This document shows positions 34,020 to 39,447 of a stretch of DNA of 39,447 nucleotides, piece by piece. Every line of letters starts with the position of its first letter. Within the stretch, counting starts at the first letter, position 1. A model generated the notes under the pieces. It searched no databases. It worked only from the letters and a program-made list of their open reading frames with translations, and was not told the DNA's origin. The position numbers and the translations under genes are program-made. This DNA comes from Halieaceae bacterium (GTDB lineage: Bacteria; Pseudomonadota; Gammaproteobacteria; Pseudomonadales; Halieaceae): positions 1 to 39,447 of the forward strand of contig JANQIO010000144.1 in NCBI GenBank assembly GCA_028282105.1, given 5' to 3'.

Positions 34020-34465
34020 GACGCGGCTCCCTCGGTCTCGGGCTCAAAGCATTCGATGTCGGTAATGTAGCCGCGCGGCTCCTCTACCCAGCGGGCCTGC
34101 ACGCGCATACCGGTGTGCATCTGGCCCTGCTCGGCGCAGACCGCGTGCACCATAGGCACATCGGCGCCATCCAGGCGCACCAACGCCCAGGCGAAGGGCT
34201 GATCGAAGGGATGGCTCTCGCGTGGCTCGCTGATCCAGCACCAGCTCACAACCTCGCCGTGATCACCGACCTCAACGAACTCGGTGAGGGCACTGGCAGT
34301 GACCGGATCGAACTCCATGGGGGGTACGTAGACACGACCGTCGTCACCCCGGCTGCCGACGATGCGACGCCGGCGCAGCTCGGTGAGAAAGCGACCCACT
34401 ACGGGGCCGGTTGAGCGGGTATAGGTGTAGCCCAGTTCAAACTGCTGTCGCAGCAGCTCCGACAC
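34016..34465 (-). CDS. DUF35 OB-fold protein without zinc ribbon
   Basis: 149 residues, the first gene of the operon. The sequence layout parallels the DUF35 protein downstream (FELGYTYTRSTGPVVGRFLTEL ahead, then VYVPPMEFD, then an OB-fold with FAWALVRLDGADVPMVHAV), but none of the four zinc cysteines is kept. It may serve as a structural partner of one thiolase-fold subunit. The GTG start at 34465 has GGGAGG five bases upstream, which is strong support. A promoter-like pair lies at 34503-34531. Confidence 0.82.
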   Translation of the reverse strand: MSELLRQQFELGYTYTRSTGPVVGRFLTELRRRRIVGSRGDDGRVYVPPMEFDPVTASALTEFVEVGDHGEVVSWCWISEPRESHPFDQPFAWALVRLDGADVPMVHAVCAEQGQMHTGMRVQARWVEEPRGYITDIECFEPETEGAAS

Positions 34466-34502
34466 GGTGACCTCCCGTCAGGGCAGTGACAAAGACGTCG
34501 GC

Positions 34503-34531
34503 AGTATCAGCGAGGGCCGGGGGTGAGACAA
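34503..34531 (-). promoter_or_regulatory. Possible promoter of the DUF35/thiolase-fold operon
   Basis: On the minus strand TTGTCT (34531-34526) and GATACT (34508-34503) are 17 bases apart, about 40 bases ahead of the GTG start. Both boxes match the consensus only partly. Confidence 0.3.
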
Positions 34532-34563
34532 TGGCCGATCTTCGCGATCGGCCATGGCTTTTT
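34531..34563. terminator. Hairpin between operons, terminator-like
   Basis: A perfect 10-base-pair stem, ATGGCCGATC (34531-34540) with GATCGGCCAT (34546-34555), closes a five-base loop. GGC and five T follow on the plus strand. In the minus direction, where the ABC operon ends, the hairpin is followed by TGTCTC only, so termination there would be less typical. It may stop transcripts in either direction between the ABC operon and the DUF35 operon. Confidence 0.5.
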
Positions 34564-34606
34564 CGATCAGGCCGCAGGCGCTTACGATCAGGCCGCCGGG
34601 ACAGTC

Positions 34607-35698
34607 TCAGGTTTCGAAACGGTAGCGACGCAGCCACACCGCGCCGGCGAGGAAAGCCGCCGCGGTGATGAAACCGAACACCATACCCAGGTAGTCGAGC
34701 TGACTCCACACCGGACCAAAGTCATACATGCCCAGGGAGTTGACATCATCACCGTCTACTTTGTGCGGCAGGTGGTTGCCAATTGCCATCAGCACATGCT
34801 CACTGCCCAGCAGCAGGCGCTCGGCAATCACCAGGCCGATGGGGATGGCGATGGCCAGCAGGAAGGGTGAGCGCTTGGCTGCCGCCGAAGCCAGCATGAA
34901 CCAGGCGTAGGCCGGCAGCGTCCACAGTATCCACACCACCATGCCGCTGAACTGGTCGATGATCAGCGGGACAAACTGCACCCGGGACAGCACCAGTTCG
35001 GTGGCCGAACCGTCCATGCGCCATACCAGCAGCATGGCGATGTAGGTCTCCAGTATCTGTGTCAGCAGCGACACCGCCAGGTAGATGGCGGGCACCACCA
35101 GGGACGCCACCACCAGCTTGGCCGCGACTTCCTGCCACTCCGACACCGGCATCGACTTCCAAAACAGGATGCTCCGATCCTTGCGATCGGTGTACAGGCA
35201 GCCCAACAGGTAGTTAATGGTGACCAGGAACATGATCAGGCAGAAGATGTTGTGAAAACCACCCAGCACCGGGTTGAGCGATTCACCCTCGACATCGTCT
35301 TCGCCCCTCGCCTCCGGCGTCGGCGCGGAGAAACTCCACTCCTTGTTAAAGTTCCAGGCGTCTTCGGGCACTTCTTCGACCGCTTCAGAAACAGTCAGCT
35401 CCTGGGAAGGCAGCCCGGAACGATCGGGGCGGACACGATCGACATAGAGCTCCTGGCTGCCCGTGGCGTCCTCATCGATGGTCAGCTCCAGGTTGATGCT
35501 GCGGCCCTCGCCCCCGGACAGCATGTTAAAGGCGCCTTCGCCAATCACAGCCAGGCGTCCGGCAAACAGCACCGCGAGCAGCATAACGACAAGCACGGCG
35601 CCGCCGAAGTAGATCGGGGTCATGACCAGTGAACCGCGGTACTCCTGCAGCTCGCGCATGATGAGGGTGTGAAACTTCATGCCTTTGGAAATTTCCAT
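34607..35698 (-). CDS. ABC-2-type transporter permease
   Basis: 363 residues. A cytoplasmic start (MEISKGMKFHTLIMRELQEYRGS) leads into a first membrane helix. A large acidic extracytoplasmic loop of about 110 residues (about 60-165) follows, then about five further helices. ABC-2 permeases of this shape export lipids, peptides or drugs or relieve envelope stress with their ATPase. The ATG at 35698 lies one base after the ATPase stop with GGAGAAGG upstream; later in-frame Met codons exist. Together with the GntR-type regulator and GIN-domain protein it forms a four-gene unit. Confidence 0.85.
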   Translation of the reverse strand: MEISKGMKFHTLIMRELQEYRGSLVMTPIYFGGAVLVVMLLAVLFAGRLAVIGEGAFNMLSGGEGRSINLELTIDEDATGSQELYVDRVRPDRSGLPSQELTVSEAVEEVPEDAWNFNKEWSFSAPTPEARGEDDVEGESLNPVLGGFHNIFCLIMFLVTINYLLGCLYTDRKDRSILFWKSMPVSEWQEVAAKLVVASLVVPAIYLAVSLLTQILETYIAMLLVWRMDGSATELVLSRVQFVPLIIDQFSGMVVWILWTLPAYAWFMLASAAAKRSPFLLAIAIPIGLVIAERLLLGSEHVLMAIGNHLPHKVDGDDVNSLGMYDFGPVWSQLDYLGMVFGFITAAAFLAGAVWLRRYRFET

Positions 35699-35699
35699 G

Positions 35700-36554
35700 T
35701 CAGCCCTTCTCCCCCATCTTGGCGATGAACAGGTCCGACACCGAAGGCGTATGTAGCTGGCCGAGTTGGGCAAGCGCATCGCTGTCCGCATCTTCGAAGA
35801 TCATTGCCTTGCCACCGAGAATCGAGCGCTCGCTGATCGGGCCATGTGCCTGGGCCTGCTCCACCGCGGCACCTACCACATGAACCTCACAGAAGCGCTG
35901 TGCCAGAGAGTCCATGGACTCGTGCAGCACGATGCCGCCGGCGCGCATGAAAATGGCGTCGGTAAGAATGTTCTCTACCTCTTCCACCTGGTGGGTGGAG
36001 ATCAGGATGGTGCGCTCATCATCGTAGTAATCGTTCAAAAGCTGCTCAAAAAACTGCTTGCGGAACAGGATGTCGAGACCCAGCGTGGGTTCATCCAGGA
36101 TCAGCAGCTTGGCGTCGATGGCCATCACAATGGCCAGGTGCAACTGCACCGTCATGCCCTTGGAGAGCTCCTTGACCCGATGGCTGTGGCGCACCTCGGT
36201 GCGCGACAGCAGCATTTCCGCCTGCTCACGACTGAAACGCGGGTGAACGCCGGTCACGTAATCCAGCACCTGGCTCACCTTCATCCAGCTTGGGAGCACC
36301 GCCGTGTCGGCGATAAAGCAGACCTGCTCCTGCAGCCGTGTGCGCTGGCTCCTGGGATCCAGGCCCATCACTTCCAGGCTACCGTCGCAGGCATTGAGGC
36401 CGAGCAAGGCACGCAGCAGCGTGGTTTTGCCCGCGCCGTTGGGGCCGATCAGCCCGGTAATGCTGCCCGACTCGATAGTCAGCGACACCTGGTCGACGGC
36501 GGCGGTATCGCCAAAGCGCTTGTCGAGGCGTTCGGTTTTGATCAGCGTAGCCAT
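35700..36554 (-). CDS. ABC transporter ATP-binding protein
   Basis: 284 residues. Walker A GPNGAGKTT (37-45), a Q loop near CFIADTAVLP, signature LSKGM in place of LSGGQ, Walker B LLILDEPT and switch His in STHQVEE are all present. The altered signature is common in YtrB-like ATPases. It powers the permease downstream. Its start codon overlaps the stop of the GntR-type gene (36554) by one base, so the two are probably translated together. Confidence 0.93.
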   Translation of the reverse strand: MATLIKTERLDKRFGDTAAVDQVSLTIESGSITGLIGPNGAGKTTLLRALLGLNACDGSLEVMGLDPRSQRTRLQEQVCFIADTAVLPSWMKVSQVLDYVTGVHPRFSREQAEMLLSRTEVRHSHRVKELSKGMTVQLHLAIVMAIDAKLLILDEPTLGLDILFRKQFFEQLLNDYYDDERTILISTHQVEEVENILTDAIFMRAGGIVLHESMDSLAQRFCEVHVVGAAVEQAQAHGPISERSILGGKAMIFEDADSDALAQLGQLHTPSVSDLFIAKMGEKG

Positions 36555-36925
36555 CAGGCTTTGCCTCCCCGCGCCTTCAACAACTCCGTCACCGTGTCGA
36601 TATCCAGTCCCAGGCGCTGTACCCGGTCAATAAACGCGGGCAGCTCTTCATCCAGGAACTTCTGTTTCTCATTGCTCGTTAAGGCTTCGCGAGCACCGCT
36701 CAGCACAAACATCCCCAATCCCCGTCTTTTCTCCAGCAGGCCATCATCCACCAGTTCCTGGTAGGCCTTGGCCACTGTTAAATGATTGATGTTGTAGTCG
36801 GAAGCGACCTGGCGAACCGAGGGCACTGCCTCACCCTCCGCAAAGCTGCCATCAAGAATTCGTTGCACCACCAGGTCGCGGAGCTGGCGGTAGATCGGCA
36901 GGTTGTCATTCCACTCTACAGACAC
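36554..36925 (-). CDS. YtrA-type GntR-family regulator
   Basis: 123 residues from a GTG at 36925. The winged helix is clear: IYRQLRDLVVQRILDGSFAEGEAVPSVRQVASDYNINHLTVAKAYQELVDDGLLEKRRGLGMFV. A short C-terminal helical tail (about 50 residues) places it in the YtrA subgroup, which typically represses ABC transporter operons containing its own gene. The GTG is chosen because GGGAGG lies seven bases upstream; an ATG at 36940 has none. It sits 37 bases after the GIN-domain gene and runs into the ATPase gene. The likely operator is the palindrome at 37854. Confidence 0.9.
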   Translation of the reverse strand: MSVEWNDNLPIYRQLRDLVVQRILDGSFAEGEAVPSVRQVASDYNINHLTVAKAYQELVDDGLLEKRRGLGMFVLSGAREALTSNEKQKFLDEELPAFIDRVQRLGLDIDTVTELLKARGGKA

Positions 36926-36962
36926 ACTCAGGCCTCCCATGTGGACAGTATCCCGGTCGCCA

Positions 36963-37832
36963 TCAGTCGATGGGCTGCACGTCGCCGGAACCCAGGGTGC
37001 TGCGATCTACCCTGGCATCGCCCCGGTAGTGCACATCGCCGCTGCCAAGGATGTTCACATCCAGGAATTCCACGGCCCAGACGCTGACATCACCGGAGCC
37101 GAGTATGTCCACATCCACGGTAACCGCGGGCAGGTTCGACAGATCGACATCGCCGGAGCCGGCGACGCCGACATCCAGCACCTCAACCATGCCGGATTCA
37201 CTCTCGCTGGTGCCGACTACGTCACCGGACCCCGCCATGGAGACATTCATGCGTCGCGCGGTGATCCGGCCCAGATCGATATCACCGGAGCCGGCCAGCT
37301 CCACTTCCAGGTCCTCCACTTCGCAGCTCGCCAGCTGGATGGTACCGGAGCCAGCGACGGAGACTTCAAGCTCATTGGCCGTCACCGAATGCACCCGCAT
37401 CACACCGGAACCGTCGACGCTGATAGAGAGCCGGCGAGTTTCCACCGGGTCAATCCAGACGTCACCGGCGCCCTGCAGTACCACCTGGTCCAGGTCCTTA
37501 ACTTCCAGCAGGTACTTGACGTTGCGCACCTTGCGGCCGCTGTCGGTATAGCCCAGCTTCAGGGTGGAGCCACGCACGTAGAAAGGCTCCCGATCCAGGT
37601 CATCGCTGTCGCCCTTTACCAGCAGGCGATTGGCGCCCCCAAAGGTGACTTTCAGCTCGTCGCTACCGCGCAATACCACACGGTCGATGTCAAAGCCCTC
37701 GACTGAACGGGTGTCCGCGTGAGCAATAGCGGACAGACCCGCGCAGGCCAGGAAGGCCAGCGCGATGGCCAGCCGTGCCCCGCCGCCGTGATTCAATCTC
37801 TGTCTTCGTACTCTCAGCATCGATACCAGCAT
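36963..37832 (-). CDS. GIN-domain (DUF2807) exported protein
   Basis: 289 residues: a basic N-terminus, a hydrophobic signal segment (about 21-38, ending AIAHA), and a mature domain of about nine repeated turns, each ending in GSGDV, GAGDV or a variant, about 20-24 residues apart. This is the pattern of the DUF2807 head domain, which folds as a right-handed beta-helix. Function is unknown; such proteins are often encoded with YtrA-type regulators and ABC-2 exporters. I use the ATG at 37832, with GGAG nine bases upstream, because the earlier ATG at 37868 lies inside the predicted promoter. It is the first gene of the ABC operon. Confidence 0.85.
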   Translation of the reverse strand: MLVSMLRVRRQRLNHGGGARLAIALAFLACAGLSAIAHADTRSVEGFDIDRVVLRGSDELKVTFGGANRLLVKGDSDDLDREPFYVRGSTLKLGYTDSGRKVRNVKYLLEVKDLDQVVLQGAGDVWIDPVETRRLSISVDGSGVMRVHSVTANELEVSVAGSGTIQLASCEVEDLEVELAGSGDIDLGRITARRMNVSMAGSGDVVGTSESESGMVEVLDVGVAGSGDVDLSNLPAVTVDVDILGSGDVSVWAVEFLDVNILGSGDVHYRGDARVDRSTLGSGDVQPID

Positions 37833-37853
37833 CGATATCGTCTCCGATATGGT

Positions 37854-37865
37854 GTTATACATAAC
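37854..37865. promoter_or_regulatory. Putative GntR operator
   Basis: GTTATACATAAC is a perfect palindrome with arms GTTAT/ATAAC around two bases. It lies just after the predicted -10 box and ahead of the start of the GIN-domain gene. YtrA-type regulators bind AT-rich palindromes of this kind in their own promoters, so it is the likely site of the GntR-family protein of this operon. Confidence 0.55.
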
Positions 37866-37891
37866 CATATCACCCAGAAATGAAACTGCAA
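37864..37891 (-). promoter_or_regulatory. Predicted promoter of the GIN/GntR/ABC operon
   Basis: On the minus strand TTGCAG (37891-37886) and TATGGT (37869-37864) are 16 bases apart. The -10 box abuts the operator palindrome, so repressor binding would hinder transcription. Confidence 0.42.
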
Positions 37892-37921
37892 CACTTTTTT
37901 ATTCTCTTCTATTTCAATCAC

Positions 37922-38317
37922 TTAGCTGAAGGACTTGTACATGTTATCGGCGATGGTGCGGGCGATACGCTTGGCTCGGTCGGCGTTTTGACCTGCCCAG
38001 CCCCCCTCCACAGTCGCCTGGAAGAAGCCCACCCAACGCTCAAAATCGGCACGGGTCAGGCGACGCTGGCCGTGCAATCGCCGGTGGATGTTCATGGTGT
38101 GGCGCTGATAGCGGCTGTCCTTGAGCAACAGTTTGCACCAGTAGTCGACAATATGCGGTTTGTGCACCTCAAGGTCCACCGCCGCCACTTCGATAAACAA
38201 CGGGGCCAGCACCGGGTCCTGCAGCAGTCGCGCATAGAAAGCATCGACAAACGCCGCGATCTGTTGTCGGCTGTCGAGATCCCTTTTCACCGGTGTGGGT
38301 GTTACGGGTGCATTCAT
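37922..38317 (-). CDS. Group III truncated hemoglobin
   Basis: 131 residues. The pattern fits group III truncated globins: LDSRQQIAAFVDAFYARLLQDPVLAPLF at the start, HKPHIVDYWCKLLLKDSRYQ, then NIHRRLHGQRRLTRADFERWVGFF, where the His of NIH is the probable proximal heme ligand and the Trp is conserved. Such globins bind oxygen or nitric oxide in the cytoplasm. The ATG at 38317 lies 13 bases after the der stop, so the gene is probably co-transcribed with der. The Shine-Dalgarno sequence is weak. Confidence 0.88.
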   Translation of the reverse strand: MNAPVTPTPVKRDLDSRQQIAAFVDAFYARLLQDPVLAPLFIEVAAVDLEVHKPHIVDYWCKLLLKDSRYQRHTMNIHRRLHGQRRLTRADFERWVGFFQATVEGGWAGQNADRAKRIARTIADNMYKSFS

Positions 38318-38330
38318 TGCGCAGTTCCGT

Positions 38331-39447
38331 CTAGCGTTTCTTGCCTTTCTTGACGTGCTTCATCATGCGACGCTTGCGCGACACCTGCCGCTGGGTGAGC
38401 TTGTTGCGCTTGCCGGCGTAGGGGTTCTCCCCGGTGCGGAACTCCACCCGAACCGGCGTGCCGGTCAGATTCAGCTCACGGCGGAATATCTTCTCGAGAT
38501 AACGTTGATACGCGGCGGGCACCTTGCCGGTCTGGTTGCCGTGAATAACGATCAGCGGCGGATTCTGGCCGCCGGCATGGGCATAGCGCAACTTGATGCG
38601 CCGGCCATTGATCATGGGCGGCTCGTGGTCTGCCACCGCGTCTTCCAGGATTCGCGTCAATTGGTTGGTGGACAGCTTGCGCGTGGCGGACTGGTAGGCG
38701 GCATCAATACTCTTGTACAGGTGCCCCACGCCAGTGCCGTGCAGGGCGGAGATAAAGTGAATATCCGCATAGTCGATAAACCGGAGCCGGCGGTCCAGTT
38801 CATAGCGCACACGCTGCTTGTCGTCGGCTTCCATGCCATCCCACTTGTTGAGCGCCAATACCAGGCCGCGGCCGGCGTCGATGGCCTGCCCCAGCAAGTG
38901 CAGGTCCTGCTCCACCAGACCCTCGCTGGCATCCATCACCAGCACCACCACATGGGCGTCATCGATGGCCTTGAGGGTTTTCACAATGGAGAACTTCTCC
39001 ACCACTTCCTTGACGTTCTTGCGCCGCCGCACGCCAGCGGTGTCGATCAGCGTGTAGTGTTGCTCGTCACGCTGGTAATCGATATAGATACTGTCGCGGG
39101 TGGTGCCCGGCTGGTCGTAGACCACCACGCGGTCTTCCCCCAGCAGGCGGTTTACCAGGGTGGATTTGCCGACATTGGGTCGACCGATAATCGCCACCCG
39201 GGTAGCGCCGTCCTCTTCGGTGTCAGCCGCCTCGTCTTCTGCAATGAACGGGTCGAGTACCTTGTCGAGCATGGCCTTGACGCCACGACCGTGGCTCGCG
39301 GCTATCGGGTGAAGGTGCTGGACCCCGAGGGCATAGAAATCCGGCAGCACCGAATCCTCGTCGATGCCGTCGATCTTGTTGACCAGCAGGTGAAAGGGTT
39401 TGTCCCGGCGCCGCAGGTAGCTCACCAACTCCTCGTCGCCGGCGCTC
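38331..39447 (-). CDS. der: GTPase Der, 5' end missing
   Basis: The C-terminal 372 codons of the ribosome-assembly GTPase Der (EngA); the window edge cuts off about the first 90 residues with the P-loop of the first G domain. The end of the first G domain is present (FHLLVNKIDG). The second G domain is complete: GRPNVGKST, the DxxG motif in LIDTAGVRRRKN and NKWDG. A KH-like domain follows, with GRRIKLRYAHAGGQNPP, and then a Lys/Arg-rich tail (KRRMMKHVKKGKKR). It acts in 50S subunit maturation. Confidence 0.97.
   Translation of the reverse strand, partial: SAGDEELVSYLRRRDKPFHLLVNKIDGIDEDSVLPDFYALGVQHLHPIAASHGRGVKAMLDKVLDPFIAEDEAADTEEDGATRVAIIGRPNVGKSTLVNRLLGEDRVVVYDQPGTTRDSIYIDYQRDEQHYTLIDTAGVRRRKNVKEVVEKFSIVKTLKAIDDAHVVVLVMDASEGLVEQDLHLLGQAIDAGRGLVLALNKWDGMEADDKQRVRYELDRRLRFIDYADIHFISALHGTGVGHLYKSIDAAYQSATRKLSTNQLTRILEDAVADHEPPMINGRRIKLRYAHAGGQNPPLIVIHGNQTGKVPAAYQRYLEKIFRRELNLTGTPVRVEFRTGENPYAGKRNKLTQRQVSRKRRMMKHVKKGKKR

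Noticed and set aside
37815..37840. Tandem CAGCATCGATA repeat as a regulatory element
   Set aside because: It lies within the first codons of the GIN-domain gene (SMLVSML) and can be explained by coding for the repeated SML/VSML residues.

Overview
This GC-rich window looks like the chromosome of a marine gammaproteobacterium, most likely Halieaceae (OM60/NOR5) or a close relative. That placement is inferred from a FabY-type ketoacyl synthase, a RibBX-type riboflavin enzyme, the number of acyl-CoA genes, a TonB receptor and a DUF3604 operon; no rRNA is present to confirm it. About 38 protein genes and one tRNA are supported. No insertion sequence, phage gene or CRISPR array was seen.

Layout. 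1-1008: a gene-free left end, then an outer-membrane lipoprotein on the plus strand. 1018-8584: a minus-strand run of seven tightly packed genes: fabY, a PilZ protein, an FkbM-type methyltransferase, a YdjA-like nitroreductase, a secreted DUF3604 metallohydrolase, a membrane-anchored parvulin and a HupE/UreJ membrane protein. The last three overlap by 4 bases each and look like one functional unit. 8675-12141: a GlxA-type AraC regulator, a thiolase and ribBX. 12148-15985: a VOC protein, a large exported tricorn-like protease and tRNA-Gly(CCC), all on the minus strand. 16269-18398: a TPR-GGDEF diguanylate cyclase. 18463-20854: a DUF4345 protein, then a crotonase divergent from a TetR regulator and a second VOC protein.

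20887-26389: a TonB-dependent receptor and an amidohydrolase lipoprotein (minus), divergent from a LytS-type kinase and LytTR response regulator (plus). This looks like a regulated uptake and hydrolysis locus. 26431-28013: a small membrane protein, an SRPBCC-like protein and a PNPOx-fold protein. 28032-34465: a minus-strand acyl-CoA operon of two DUF35 proteins, two thiolase-fold proteins lacking the catalytic cysteine, an acyl-CoA synthetase, a crotonase and a nitroreductase. The set resembles retro-aldol side-chain degradation of steroid-like acyl-CoAs. 34607-37832: a GIN-domain (DUF2807) protein, a YtrA-type GntR regulator, an ABC ATPase and an ABC-2 permease, with a palindromic operator at the promoter. 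37922-39447: a group III truncated hemoglobin and the 3' part of der, cut by the window end.

The least explained systems are the DUF3604-parvulin-HupE operon, the paired DUF35/thiolase-fold operon and the TonB/amidohydrolase/LytSR locus. All functions are read from sequence alone; family assignments rest on motif recognition, not on searches.
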